Program-made: the position numbers and the translations under genes
Assembly: GCA_938015595.1 (NCBI GenBank)
Contig: CALLPI010000005.1
Coordinates: 145,167-209,166 of the forward strand
DNA: 64,000 nt
Source of the DNA: an uncultured Saprospiraceae bacterium
GTDB lineage: Bacteria; Bacteroidota; Bacteroidia; Chitinophagales; Saprospiraceae
Direction of reading: 5' to 3'
Notes under the pieces: generated by a model
What the model saw: only the letters and a program-made list of their open reading frames with translations
Told to the model about the DNA's origin: nothing
Databases searched by the model: none
In this document: positions 35,027-44,465 of the stretch, piece after piece
Position numbering within the stretch: the first letter of the stretch is position 1
Layout of the letters: every line of letters starts with the position of its first letter

Positions 35027-37540
35027 TCATTCCAAGTGCAGATATTGTACCTTTCCCTTTAGTGTGCCTTGTATGTGGATGACTTTAGGTTCATCGGGCA
35101 GCAGGTCAAAATAATTATCGGAGAAATGGCACTGGCCATCTTCCGTATATAGAAACAGGCTGCGCACCAGCACTTCACTTTGCAGCGTAAGCGTACCGTG
35201 GGCCTCGTCCACGCTCATGTGTATGCGGGGCTTGTGCAGGTGCAATTGTTTGGGCGGTACAAAGTAATGCAGGGTTTGGGCTATGAGCCCAGTTTCATTC
35301 ATCAGGCGCAAACGGGCAAACACTTGATGGGGCTTGGCACCTTTGAGCAGGTTTTTGAGGGGTAGCGCCATGTACTGGCCGGCAGAGTTGGCCGGGATGT
35401 TTAGGTCAAGTAGCAGGCTGGACACACGGCGGCCATCAGTGTGGAAGATTTCGATGAGTAAGTTGCCGCGTAGCGCTTCCAGTTTATCCGAAACGATGTG
35501 GATGTCCAGCTGATTAGGCTCAGAGTATGGCACGATGAGCACATCGGCGTAGAGTTCGCGCAGTGCGTAGTGCAGGGCTTTCCAGCGGCCATAGTAGTCA
35601 ATGCCCGACCAGGACGGTCCCGGCCAGCAGTCATTCAGTTGCCAGTACATAGTGCCCATGCAGTGGCTTTTGCGCGCGCGGTGGCTGCTGATGGCCATGC
35701 GCATACCGTCGGCCTGGGTGAGCTGACTCTTGTACACAAAATCTTTAAAGTCGGTGGGTGTTTTGTAGTATCGGTTAGTAAATTTGGCGATGACGCCATT
35801 GCCGATGTAGCTTTTCTGGTGGCGTTTCATCACATCGGACTCTAGACTCCAATCTTGCGGGCTGGAGAAGGCCTGTATAGTGGCCCATTCGGGGAAAGAT
35901 TGGAATCCATACTCGTTCATGTAGCGACCTACATAGGTTTTGTAACCCTCAAAGCCGTCGGGGCCATGCCACACACCCCAGTAGTGCATGGTGCCGTAGT
36001 TGAAAAACTCCGCCTTGCCCCAGTTGCTCTGCGGGGAGGTGCTTACGTAGGTGCGATGTGGATCTTCGGCTTGTACGATGCCAGGGATGAGTTGGTGAAA
36101 TAGCGCCTGGTAGGCCTTCCACATATCGGTGGCCTTGCCGGGGGGGATGAGGTGTCGTATTTGCCAGCCCCAATTGTGCCAGGCTACATCTACTTCGTTG
36201 TTGCCGCACCAGATGGCGATGCAGGGGTGGTGGCGCAGGCGGCGCACATTGTATATAACTTCCTGGCGTACGTTTTCGTAAAACTCGGGGTCGTTGCCGG
36301 GGTACATGCTACAGGCAAACATGAAATCCTGCCATATCAAGATGCCCATTTCATCGCAGAGGTTGTAAAAGAGATCTTCTTCATAAATGCCTCCGCCCCA
36401 CACGCGCAGCATATTCATACCTACGGTTTTGGCTGATTCCAGCAAGTAGCGGAAGTGTTCGGGTGTGCGGCGGGGTAGTAAGGCATCTCCTGGAATGTAA
36501 TTGGCGCCTTTCATGAACACCGGTACACCATTGAGCTTGAAATAGAATGACCTGCCTATGCTGTCCTCTTCCTGAATAACCTCGATGTTGCGCAGGCCCA
36601 TGTGTAGGATGCGCTCGTCCAGCAGGCTGTCTTGCTGTACCAGTTGCACGGCAAAGCGATAGAGGTGCGGCTTGCCGAGGTTGTGTGTCCACCAGCGCTG
36701 GGGGCTAAGGATAGAAAAGGGTAGGAGAGTGGCGCCCTTTGCTTGAGCTGGTACGCGCCCCCATTCTGTGCCGTTATCAGCATCGCGGATGACCCACTCC
36801 ATGCCAGGTAGCCACTCGCCACTCCATTGGAGCAAGGCGCGCATTTGGGCAGCGTTATCGTCCAGGTGCTCTTGGTAAAGTTGAGCCTCGGCAATGCGAG
36901 CGCTGCTCCACACGAGTAGATACACTGGGCGCCAGATGCCACAACTTACCATGCGCGGACCCCAGTCCCAGCCAAAATGGAAGGGCGCTTTTCGGGTATA
37001 AACCGACACTTTCTCCTTAGAGGCATCATTCTCTGCTGTGACGTGATAAGGTAGCGGCCCGCTGAGTTTGGCTTCATTTTCGCGTAGCGGCGAGCGAAAG
37101 TAAACCATTAGCGTGTTGACGCCAGCTTTGAGCCAGGGCTTGACGTCCACCGCCCAGGCGCGGTACATATTGTTGGCATCCAGTATTTTTTGTCCGTTGA
37201 GGAATACTGCAGCATAGGTATCCAGTCCTTCAAAAACCAATTCGTAATGCTGGAGGGCATCCACAGTGGCTAAAGTGAAGGAGGTTTCGTACATCCAGTT
37301 TTCACGCTCTATCCACTGTACTTTTTCTTCATTTGTCCCATAGTAAGGGTCGGGTATGAGGCCGTGGCGCAGTAAGTCCAAGTGAACCACCCCGGGCACT
37401 TGAGCGTCCAGCCATTGAGTTTCGTCCGCGCGGCGGAACTTCCAGTTTTGATGCAATTCAATTCGCTTCACAGTACAAAAAGCATTGGTAGCAACAAATA
37501 GCAAACTGCATATCAGCAACTGTCTGGCAAATAAAAACAT
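35027..37540 (-). CDS. glycoside hydrolase family 2, probable beta-mannosidase
   Basis: An exported 837-residue enzyme probably cleaving beta-mannosides from glycan ends in the periplasm or outside. I start at MFLFARQLLICSLLF because it gives a signal peptide; 53 earlier in-frame codons look non-coding. The sandwich domain occupies the N-terminus (RIELHQNWKFRRADE near residue 26). The TIM barrel has the acid/base motif IAIWCGNNEVDVAW (the E of NNE) and the nucleophile YMNEYGFQSFPEW (the E of NE). DYYGRWKALHYALRELYADV, in the C-terminal sandwich region, is characteristic of beta-mannosidases. No polysaccharide-utilisation neighbours (SusC/D) are present. Confidence 0.9.
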   Translation of the reverse strand: MFLFARQLLICSLLFVATNAFCTVKRIELHQNWKFRRADETQWLDAQVPGVVHLDLLRHGLIPDPYYGTNEEKVQWIERENWMYETSFTLATVDALQHYELVFEGLDTYAAVFLNGQKILDANNMYRAWAVDVKPWLKAGVNTLMVYFRSPLRENEAKLSGPLPYHVTAENDASKEKVSVYTRKAPFHFGWDWGPRMVSCGIWRPVYLLVWSSARIAEAQLYQEHLDDNAAQMRALLQWSGEWLPGMEWVIRDADNGTEWGRVPAQAKGATLLPFSILSPQRWWTHNLGKPHLYRFAVQLVQQDSLLDERILHMGLRNIEVIQEEDSIGRSFYFKLNGVPVFMKGANYIPGDALLPRRTPEHFRYLLESAKTVGMNMLRVWGGGIYEEDLFYNLCDEMGILIWQDFMFACSMYPGNDPEFYENVRQEVIYNVRRLRHHPCIAIWCGNNEVDVAWHNWGWQIRHLIPPGKATDMWKAYQALFHQLIPGIVQAEDPHRTYVSTSPQSNWGKAEFFNYGTMHYWGVWHGPDGFEGYKTYVGRYMNEYGFQSFPEWATIQAFSSPQDWSLESDVMKRHQKSYIGNGVIAKFTNRYYKTPTDFKDFVYKSQLTQADGMRMAISSHRARKSHCMGTMYWQLNDCWPGPSWSGIDYYGRWKALHYALRELYADVLIVPYSEPNQLDIHIVSDKLEALRGNLLIEIFHTDGRRVSSLLLDLNIPANSAGQYMALPLKNLLKGAKPHQVFARLRLMNETGLIAQTLHYFVPPKQLHLHKPRIHMSVDEAHGTLTLQSEVLVRSLFLYTEDGQCHFSDNYFDLLPDEPKVIHIQGTLKGKVQYLHLE

Positions 37541-37713
37541 GGTGCATGTATGTATTGAAATAAACCGCAGGGCATATGCTGAGCAAAAATAACTAATTGT
37601 GCAAAAGCACAGCCCTTGCGCCGTCTTTACATGAACTAATTTACTTCTAACGTGTTCTTGTCTGGTTGAATGCAAAAAGATATTGCAAAGCATTCTCAAG
37701 CCGCACTATAGCC

Positions 37714-38055
37714 ATGGCCACCATACATTTCACCTTCGAAGACGCCAGTATACCCCCAAAAACAGTGCACAATGTCGAAGCCGGGTATTCTATATTGGAA
37801 GTAACGGAAGACCATGACATCCACCTCAACCACAACTGCGGCGGTGTGTGCGCCTGCTCTACTTGTCATGTTTACATTGAGGAGGGTGAAGAGTTCCTGG
37901 AGGAAATTTCAGAAAAAGAAGAGGATTTTATAGATCGCGCCATCAACCCGCGCCTGGAATCTCGCCTGGGCTGTCAGTGTGTCATCCTCGAAAATGATGC
38001 CGTAATCAGAGTGCAAATTCCCGATCAGAGGCGTATTATTGGACATGAGCATTGA
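37714..38055 (+). CDS. [2Fe-2S] ferredoxin, adrenodoxin/Fdx type
   Basis: A 113-residue electron carrier with cluster ligands in CGGVCACSTC plus the later GCQC. This is the C-x5-C-x2-C...C spacing of the ISC-type ferredoxin that reduces substrates during Fe-S assembly. The start at 37714 (M-A-T-I-H-F-T-F) removes 16 upstream residues that do not fit the family. It is encoded 70 bases before an IscX-like protein in the same direction, as at the end of the isc operon in other bacteria, but no iscSUA, hscB or hscA genes are present here. Cytoplasmic. The E-E-F-L-E-E-I-S-E-K-E-E-D acidic helix is the expected partner-binding surface. Confidence 0.9.
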   Translation: MATIHFTFEDASIPPKTVHNVEAGYSILEVTEDHDIHLNHNCGGVCACSTCHVYIEEGEEFLEEISEKEEDFIDRAINPRLESRLGCQCVILENDAVIRVQIPDQRRIIGHEH

Positions 38056-38125
38056 GGAAGCTGTGTGACTTTGAGACTGAGGGAGGTAGTATCCTGCGGT
38101 ATCATATGCTAAAAAATACATCATC

Positions 38126-38374
38126 ATGCCATTTAAAAACCTTGAAGATTTCCCTATTACGTGGACAGACTATGAAGACATTGCCATGAAACTATACGAG
38201 CGCTTCGGCAATGAATTCACAGAAAGCAAGATCTATCGCATTCGATTCACCGATCTTATCGAATGGGTACTCGAAATTCCTAACTTTGCCGGCAAACGCG
38301 AAGAGTGTAATGAAGGCCACCTGGAACAAATTCAAGCTAAGTGGGTATATGAATGGCGCGACAACAATACCTAA
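38126..38374 (+). CDS. IscX-like Fe-S assembly protein
   Basis: An 82-residue acidic protein of the IscX (YfhJ) family that binds cysteine desulfurase and modulates iron delivery. Recognisable motifs are ITWTDYEDIAMKLYERFG near residues 11-28, RIRFTDLIEWVLEIPNFAG near 39-57, and the C-terminal W-V-Y-E-W-R. The family norm is about 66 residues, so the insertion between the two blocks (NEFTESKIY) and a longer C-terminus explain the difference. It follows the ferredoxin by 70 bases in the same direction, and the KdsC-like gene begins 30 bases after it. Confidence 0.8.
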   Translation: MPFKNLEDFPITWTDYEDIAMKLYERFGNEFTESKIYRIRFTDLIEWVLEIPNFAGKREECNEGHLEQIQAKWVYEWRDNNT

Positions 38375-38404
38375 ATGCGCACTCTGTAGCACAACGGCAA
38401 AGTT

Positions 38405-38914
38405 ATGAACCAGTTGGATGTTTTCAGAGATATCAAGACCTTTATCCTGGATGTAGATGGTGTACTGACCGACTGCTCAGTGCACATTCTCGAAGATGGA
38501 AAGTTGTTGCGCACCATGAATGTCCGCGACGGCTTTGCTATCAAAACCGCTTTACTGTTGGGCTATCAGATTGCGGTAATCACTGCGGGGCGATCCTCCG
38601 GCGTGAAAGCCCGCCTCGAAGGCCTAGGCGTAGAGCACGTCATGTTGGGTGTGGAAGACAAAGCCAAGGCGTTTGATGATCTCGCCGCTCGCGTGGGTAT
38701 AGACCCTAACTATGCCCTCTACATGGGTGATGACCTGCCCGACCGCACTGTGATGCTGAAGGTGGCCCTGCCTACTTGTCCTGCTGACGCTGTGCAGGAA
38801 ATCAAAGACATTGCTCATTATATCTCGCCTATCAAGGGAGGGCATGGCTGCGTACGTGACGTAGTGGAAAAAGTATTGACCCTGAATGGCCATTGGCCGC
38901 CAAAACTGCACTGA
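38405..38914 (+). CDS. kdsC: KdsC-like HAD phosphatase (Kdo-8-phosphate phosphatase family)
   Basis: Probably removes the phosphate from Kdo 8-phosphate on the way to CMP-Kdo, in LPS core synthesis. HAD motifs are all present: motif I FILDVDGVLTD with nucleophile and acid/base aspartates, motif II AVITAGRS, motif III lysine in the K-A-K-A-F region and motif IV YMGDDLPDRTVM. The C1-cap-lacking architecture and 169-residue length fit KdsC. It is separated by only 4 bases from the UbiA prenyltransferase gene, with Maf following; this gene trio recurs in Bacteroidota. KdsA and other Kdo genes are not in view, so the substrate is inferred. Confidence 0.88.
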   Translation: MNQLDVFRDIKTFILDVDGVLTDCSVHILEDGKLLRTMNVRDGFAIKTALLLGYQIAVITAGRSSGVKARLEGLGVEHVMLGVEDKAKAFDDLAARVGIDPNYALYMGDDLPDRTVMLKVALPTCPADAVQEIKDIAHYISPIKGGHGCVRDVVEKVLTLNGHWPPKLH

Positions 38915-38918
38915 ATAC

Positions 38919-39869
38919 ATGGCGCGCCTGGTTTTCAATACGGTAGTATTTTCCTTGGTGCGATGGCCTAACCTGGTTATTGTAGCGCTTGTACAAATGC
39001 TATTATATTATTGCACTTTGCGGCCGGCCTTCGGGCAGTACCATCTTGAGCCCAGCCTCGACGACTTGCGCATGACGCTGCTTTGCCTGGTCACCTTGTG
39101 CATAGCTGCTGCTGGATATATTATTAATGATATAGTGGACGTACAAGCCGACGCGTTGAACCGTCCTACCCGACACCTCGTAGGCCGGCGAATGAGTATA
39201 TCTACAGCTTATTGGCTGTACTTTATGTTCAGCCTTGTAGGCTTTACAGCAGCGTTGTATTTGGCTTTTTACGTACGCCAGATCAGTCTGATAGGGTTAG
39301 CACCACTGGCCAGCGCGGGGCTGCTATGGTACTCAGTGTATGCCAAGCGGCTACCTTTGCTAGGCAATATAGTTGTGGCAAGCTACTGTGCCGGCACAGC
39401 AGGCATCGTGTGGTTTGCCGAGCGTCACGCTTTTTATCAGTTGGCGGAAGCCAATGCTGCCCATGCTTCTGCACTTCGGGTGTTTTTATGGGGCTACATG
39501 GGGCTGGCCTTTGTGGCTACTATGTTTCGGGAACTGGTCAAAGACCTGGAAGACCAGCCCGGCGATGCTGCCTCGGGCTTACACACGCTACCCATTGTTG
39601 CTGGCGTGCACGTTGCCAAGTGCCTGGCCTGGGGTATGGCTGCACTGATAGCCGGCGGGTGGGGCTGGTTATTACTTGGCTGCGGTGCTATGTCTTATTC
39701 ATGGAGCCTGTGGGGGCTTTCTGCCTTGGTGTTGTTGCCTTTGGTATATGCCTGCTGGTTGTTGGTCAAAGCTCAGGCAGCTTCTGATTTCAAGCAGATA
39801 AGCCGTTGGGCCAAATGGATTATACTAGCTGGCTTACTGTTGCCGCTGTTTGTGCAGCCAGGTTTTTGA
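38919..39869 (+). CDS. UbiA-family prenyltransferase
   Basis: An integral membrane prenyltransferase with about eight hydrophobic helices in 316 residues. The first aspartate-rich motif, NDIVDVQADALNRPTRHLVG near residues 68-87, binds the prenyl diphosphate Mg2+; a second one appears as ELVKDLEDQPGDAASGLHTL. The start at 38919 (M-A-R-L-V-F-N) lies 5 bases after the KdsC stop, against an earlier ATG inside kdsC. In Bacteroidota this position usually holds a geranylgeranylglycerol-phosphate or digeranylgeranyl-type transferase, but a menaquinone or haem O role cannot be excluded without phylogeny. Downstream lies repeat copy D. Confidence 0.82.
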   Translation: MARLVFNTVVFSLVRWPNLVIVALVQMLLYYCTLRPAFGQYHLEPSLDDLRMTLLCLVTLCIAAAGYIINDIVDVQADALNRPTRHLVGRRMSISTAYWLYFMFSLVGFTAALYLAFYVRQISLIGLAPLASAGLLWYSVYAKRLPLLGNIVVASYCAGTAGIVWFAERHAFYQLAEANAAHASALRVFLWGYMGLAFVATMFRELVKDLEDQPGDAASGLHTLPIVAGVHVAKCLAWGMAALIAGGWGWLLLGCGAMSYSWSLWGLSALVLLPLVYACWLLVKAQAASDFKQISRWAKWIILAGLLLPLFVQPGF

Positions 39870-39875
39870 TGGTTT

Positions 39876-39943
39876 TATACTGAGCAACGCCAAGTTTTAC
39901 GCATAATTTACATTGTGCACAAAACTTGGTGAGTCGAAGTGTA
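39876..39943 (-). repeat. dispersed palindromic repeat, copy D
   Basis: A 68-base element, reverse orientation like copy B: TATACTGAGCAACGCCAAG at one end, CTTGGTGAGTCGAAGTGTA at the other. It begins 6 bases after the UbiA stop and ends 29 bases before the maf ATG, so a frame starting at 39913 inside it is an artefact. Confidence 0.85.
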
Positions 39944-39972
39944 CATTTGTTCATCACCTTTGTTTTTTTCCT

Positions 39973-40575
39973 ATGCTTTTGCTCAACCACTCCTTGATTT
40001 TAGCCTCCCAATCGCCGCGCCGACGTCAACTTTTAGAGGATGCGGGCATCCCCTTTGAAGTGCGCTTGCAACAAGTGGAAGAAACTTGGCCTGATGAACT
40101 GCCCGTGGAAGAAGTAGCTCCCTACTTAGCCCGCAAGAAAGCCCAAGCCATGCGTGAGGGGCTGCAGCCTGGCAAAATACTGCTTGCCGCCGACAGTGTC
40201 GTCATCTTGCATGGCCGCGTCTATAACAAACCCGAGGACTACAGCGCCGCCTGTCAGATGTTGCGCGAGTTGTCGGGGCAGATGCACCGCGTCATTACGG
40301 GTGTATGCCTACTGAGCCTGGAGCGCGAAGAAGTGTTTGCAGAAGAAACCAAAGTTTATTTTGCTACGCTTACAGATGCCGAAATACACTATTACGTTAC
40401 TCGATATAAACCCTACGACAAAGCTGGCTCTTATGCTATTCAGGAGTGGATTGGCCTTTGCAAGATACGGCGTATCGAAGGCGATTTCTACAACATCATG
40501 GGGCTGCCCGTGCAGGCAGTATACCGGCATTTGCAGCATTGGGAAAGTGAACCAACGGAAGGCATTTCTCGTTAA
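39973..40575 (+). CDS. maf: Maf-family nucleotide pyrophosphatase
   Basis: Hydrolyses non-canonical or canonical NTPs (dTTP/UTP or modified nucleotides) and is linked to septum control in some bacteria. Landmarks are LILASQSPRRRQLLEDAGIP at the start (the S-Q-S-P-R-R loop binds the triphosphate), AADSVVILHGRVYNKPED with the catalytic aspartate, and KAGSYAIQEW. I start at M-L-L-L-N-H at 39973, giving 200 residues, because the upstream codons lie in repeat D. The neighbours kdsC and ubiA form a recurrent cluster. Whether it belongs to the Maf/YhdE or YceF subgroup cannot be fixed. Confidence 0.9.
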   Translation: MLLLNHSLILASQSPRRRQLLEDAGIPFEVRLQQVEETWPDELPVEEVAPYLARKKAQAMREGLQPGKILLAADSVVILHGRVYNKPEDYSAACQMLRELSGQMHRVITGVCLLSLEREEVFAEETKVYFATLTDAEIHYYVTRYKPYDKAGSYAIQEWIGLCKIRRIEGDFYNIMGLPVQAVYRHLQHWESEPTEGISR

Positions 40576-40715
40576 ACACGTAATTTTTCCTTTCGCTCTA
40601 GCGTTTTCTTCTGGTGATTAAGGCTGATTTTCAGCTTGTTACAAAACAGCAAAAGAAAAGTTCTTGCGTAATTCGCTGATTACTCGTACCTTACGCTGTA
40701 ATTCAAATCAAAGCC

Positions 40716-42512
40716 ATGAAAAATTTCCTGAAAACGTGTTTCTTAGCAGTAAGCATGAATTGGGCGATGCTGTATGGGCAGCAAGGCACCGGTACAATTT
40801 ATATCTATTATGATGCAGCCTGCATGGATCGTCTGGAGTACACCAACCAGGCCGACCCCTCCGGTGGCAAATATGTAGCTTACCACATTAATACACTTGG
40901 TGGCGCCAAAATCATTCTTAGTATAGGTACTGAAAATCCAGAACTTGTAGCCCAGATGCCCGCACAAACCTTGAGTTGCAATAATAGTGTTTTCAACGAG
41001 GGGCTACTGCGCATGGTCAATCAAAGTTCTACCCAGGTCTTTATGGTGCGTGCTGTGGGCAACGGTCGTTTCCAGATTTCTCGTGTGGCGATGGCCTCTT
41101 TGTTGAATTTTCAAAACAACGAGTTGCTCTATCATTCACCCCGCTATCAGTTCGTCTTTCCTATCATTACTGGGGTCATCGGAGAAAACATCTCAATGAA
41201 CAAATCGGCGACAAACGTCCAATTTGAAGGCCTTATTGATCGCCAGTGTACTGCCGATTACATTTTCTCCATCTCCGCTCTGTCTGGGCCAAGTATGTAT
41301 GCCAGCGTAGTGATTGTACCCGAAATTGGCGTAGTGGAAGAGCGCAGTGGCCCCAACCTTTCGGAGGCTATGGGCAACGTTATGCGCCTGCAAACCGTGA
41401 ATGGCCGCCCAGTGAATGACTACCTTCAGACGCTGTGCCGCGGCGAGCGCCCAGTGCCAGTAGTGCCTGGTACGCCTATTGCTGATGAATGGACTGCACG
41501 CTCACCCGATGTTCCTGTATCGGCAGAGATGGTTGTACCCATTTCTCAGCCCGTCAATCTCCCTACATCAGCTCCGGCACCTGTTGCTGGCAATAATCCT
41601 TGTACGGAGATTTCTGGCAGCGGTTTTCACGTCGTACAACGAGGTGAAAATCTCTATCGCCTCTCGCAGCAGTATGGCGTGAGCGTCTCTCAGTTGCGCG
41701 AGTGGAATGGTATTGGCTCCGACAACATCATCTACCCTTGCCAAAAACTTAAAGTAACAGCTACCTCAATAGGGCAAGCCATGCCTGCCGCCTACTCTGC
41801 CGAGAAACTCGCACCCAAAGGTACTGCCCATGTCCCTGTATGGCGTACTTATTCGGGTACACACACCGTGCAGCCTGGCGAGACGATTGCTTCCATTGCC
41901 ATGAAGTACGGATACTCTGAGTATCGCTTTCGGTATTTCAATAACCTGGGGACCAACGAAGTGGCCAGGGTGGGTCAAGTGCTGAAAACCTCAGATTGCG
42001 AATGCCCGCCTGCTGCCACTTTGGCGCCTGCTGCTTCTACTCCGATGCCAACTTCTTATGATGTACGCACGCCGCGTACTCCGGTCATTGGCAGTACGAC
42101 GGGCCAAGCCACTCCCGGCGCTGGCAACATGAAGCCGTTGGTGCTGGGCAGAAGCGACGCTGGTACGTCCGAAACCGAAATTACCTCCAACTATTGGAAA
42201 GCCGTGATGCCGCCACCTGCTTACTCGCAGGTACCTGGCAGCTATAGTGCAGAGAACGAGCGCATACCCGGCACATCCGGTCAGCTCAGCAAAGGGTTGA
42301 GCGATCGCATGTCGGGCAATATGCTGGAAAGTACCTTACCGGAGAGCTACGAGAGCAAGGCTACTCGCCGCCGCACTCACTTAGTGGGCAACGACGAAAA
42401 TCTCTTTACCATAGCCCGCCGATACAATACTACTACGGAAAATCTGCGCCGGCTCAACAGCCTTAACCCTGGCGAGGAAGTTCTGGCTGGGCAGCGCATT
42501 TATATAGAATAG
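40716..42512 (+). CDS. secreted LysM-repeat protein
   Basis: A 598-residue exported protein with three peptidoglycan-binding LysM modules: about residues 305-349 (GFHVVQRGENLYRLSQQYGV), 380-427 (THTVQPGETIASIAMKYGYS) and 551-598 (THLVGNDENLFTIARRYNTT). A signal peptide precedes (M-K-N-F-L-K-T, hydrophobic run, M-L-Y-G-Q). Residues about 25-250 are of unknown fold, and long P/S/T/A-rich linkers join the LysM units. No catalytic domain is visible, so it is probably a binding or scaffolding protein for the cell wall. The stop codon TAG is followed directly by the next start region, so it forms an operon with the M1 peptidase and HypE. Confidence 0.85.
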   Translation: MKNFLKTCFLAVSMNWAMLYGQQGTGTIYIYYDAACMDRLEYTNQADPSGGKYVAYHINTLGGAKIILSIGTENPELVAQMPAQTLSCNNSVFNEGLLRMVNQSSTQVFMVRAVGNGRFQISRVAMASLLNFQNNELLYHSPRYQFVFPIITGVIGENISMNKSATNVQFEGLIDRQCTADYIFSISALSGPSMYASVVIVPEIGVVEERSGPNLSEAMGNVMRLQTVNGRPVNDYLQTLCRGERPVPVVPGTPIADEWTARSPDVPVSAEMVVPISQPVNLPTSAPAPVAGNNPCTEISGSGFHVVQRGENLYRLSQQYGVSVSQLREWNGIGSDNIIYPCQKLKVTATSIGQAMPAAYSAEKLAPKGTAHVPVWRTYSGTHTVQPGETIASIAMKYGYSEYRFRYFNNLGTNEVARVGQVLKTSDCECPPAATLAPAASTPMPTSYDVRTPRTPVIGSTTGQATPGAGNMKPLVLGRSDAGTSETEITSNYWKAVMPPPAYSQVPGSYSAENERIPGTSGQLSKGLSDRMSGNMLESTLPESYESKATRRRTHLVGNDENLFTIARRYNTTTENLRRLNSLNPGEEVLAGQRIYIE

Positions 42513-42527
42513 ATGGTATATTGCCCC

Positions 42528-44465
42528 ATGCGAATAACGAGCACTCTCTTTCTGCCCCTGGCTATGATGGCTTGGGCCTGTCTGGCTATGGCGCAACCTG
42601 GCCCTGGCTATTGGCAGCAGCGTGTATCCTATCAGATAGATATTGACTTTGATGTCAACAAACACCAGTTCATTGGTTACCAAAAACTGGTATGGCAAAA
42701 CAACTCGCCTGACACCATTCACCGGCTGTTTTACCATCTGTATCTCAACGCCTTTCAGCCAGGTAGTATGATGGATATCCGCGCTCGGCACCTGCCTGAC
42801 CCCGATGACCGCGTAGCAGAGCGCATTGCCAAACTCAAGCCCGAGGAGTACGGCTACACCCGTATCAAGGACTTCAAGCATGATGGCCAAGCCCCAGCCA
42901 TGGTACAAGAGCATGGTACTATCCTGGAGGTGAAACTGGCTAAACCCATACTGCCCGGCGAGCAAGCCCTGCTAGAGACAAACTTTGAGTCACAGGTACC
43001 GATCCAGATTCGCCGAAACGGCCGCGACAATGCCGAAGGCATCGCATACTCTATGGCACAATGGTATCCCAAAATCTGCGCCTATGACCGCCATGGCTGG
43101 CATCCTGATGACTATATCGGAAGGGAGTTCTACGGCACTTTTGGCGACTTTGAGGTGCGTATTCAGATAGACTCCCGCTACGTAGTGGCTGCTACCGGAG
43201 TGCTCCAGAACCCCACTCAGGTAGGGCATGGCTATGCCCAGCGTACGGAAGCGCAGCCAGGTAAAAAACTGCTCTGGCACTTCAAAGCCAATGATGTAAA
43301 TGACTTCGTATGGGCCGCCGACCCTGAATATCGCCACGTAACTCTTACCAGAGCCAATGGCAACATCCTGCGCTTTTTCTATCAGCCCGGTAAGCAAACC
43401 GAAGCCTGGGAAAAGTTGCCTGCCATTATGGATCGTGCCTTTGACTACATCGAAGCCCGATACGGGCCTTATCCTTACCCTGAGTACGCCTTCATTCAAG
43501 GCGGTGATGGTGGTATGGAGTATCCTATGGCTACGCTTATTACAGGGCATCGCCCGCTCAATAGCTTAGTGGGCGTATCAGTGCATGAACTATTGCACTG
43601 CTGGTATCCTATGATCTTGAGTACCAATGAAGCTCGCTATGCCTGGATGGACGAAGGATTCGTCACCTACGCCACTTCCGATGTCATGGATTACCTGGCT
43701 GGCGAAGGCCTACTGCCGGGTAGAACCCAATCCAACCTCCCGCAGATCTCCGACTACGTAGGCTATACATCTTTCGCCCTTACCTCCTGGGAAGAGCCCC
43801 TAAGCACACCTTCCGACCACTTTCAAACCAATGTAGCTTATGGTGTAGGGAGCTACAGCAAAGGCTCTGTATTCCTTGCCCAGTTGGCTTATGTCATAGG
43901 CAAAGAAGCGCTGGATGCCGGTCTGCTGCGATACTATCACGACTGGAAGTTCAAGCATCCTGATGACAAGGACTTCATCCGGATTATGGAGAAAGTATCT
44001 GGCCTGGAACTCGACTGGTATCTCGACTACTTTGTGTATAGCACCCATACTATTGACTATGCAGTGAATAAAGTAGAGCAAGCTGGTGCCAGTGAGACCA
44101 TTGTCTCCCTGGAGCGCAAAGGCAAAATGCCCATGCCTGTAGATGTGGAAATAACCCTGAAGAACGGCAACAAGCTACGCTATCACATTCCACTGTGTAT
44201 GATGCGCGGTGGCAAAAAAAGTGATAAGGCCTGGGGGAACTTCCGTACGCTGGATGCCTGGCCCTGGGTGCAGCCTGTGTACACCTTTCGCATCCCAGTA
44301 GGCATGCCGGAAGTGACCAAAGTGGTCATAGACCCTACCAGACGAATGGCTGACGTAGTGCGCGCCAACAATGAGTGGCCGGCAGCAGCTCAACCACCCA
44401 TGCCTTCCTCCGGCAATCAGAAAGTCATCCTTAAGCCACAGAAGAAGAAGAGGGAGAAGTCATGA
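42528..44465 (+). CDS. M1-family metallopeptidase (aminopeptidase-like)
   Basis: An exported zinc metallopeptidase, 645 residues from the ATG chosen because it starts a signal peptide (M-R-I-T-S-T-L-F-L to A-M-A-Q). A nearer ATG at 42513 directly follows the previous stop and is the alternative. The zinc site is HELLH at residues 353-357 with the third ligand E376 in WMDEGFVTY, exactly as in M1. The exopeptidase signature GxMEN appears as DGGMEYPMATL, with Y in place of N, which I treat as a family variation. It likely acts on peptides in the periplasm. The last codons overlap hypE by 4 bases. Confidence 0.88.
   Translation: MRITSTLFLPLAMMAWACLAMAQPGPGYWQQRVSYQIDIDFDVNKHQFIGYQKLVWQNNSPDTIHRLFYHLYLNAFQPGSMMDIRARHLPDPDDRVAERIAKLKPEEYGYTRIKDFKHDGQAPAMVQEHGTILEVKLAKPILPGEQALLETNFESQVPIQIRRNGRDNAEGIAYSMAQWYPKICAYDRHGWHPDDYIGREFYGTFGDFEVRIQIDSRYVVAATGVLQNPTQVGHGYAQRTEAQPGKKLLWHFKANDVNDFVWAADPEYRHVTLTRANGNILRFFYQPGKQTEAWEKLPAIMDRAFDYIEARYGPYPYPEYAFIQGGDGGMEYPMATLITGHRPLNSLVGVSVHELLHCWYPMILSTNEARYAWMDEGFVTYATSDVMDYLAGEGLLPGRTQSNLPQISDYVGYTSFALTSWEEPLSTPSDHFQTNVAYGVGSYSKGSVFLAQLAYVIGKEALDAGLLRYYHDWKFKHPDDKDFIRIMEKVSGLELDWYLDYFVYSTHTIDYAVNKVEQAGASETIVSLERKGKMPMPVDVEITLKNGNKLRYHIPLCMMRGGKKSDKAWGNFRTLDAWPWVQPVYTFRIPVGMPEVTKVVIDPTRRMADVVRANNEWPAAAQPPMPSSGNQKVILKPQKKKREKS

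Noticed and set aside
39913..39972. N-terminal extension of the Maf frame
   Set aside because: It lies in repeat copy D and the Maf family begins at the later ATG with M-L-L-L-N-H.
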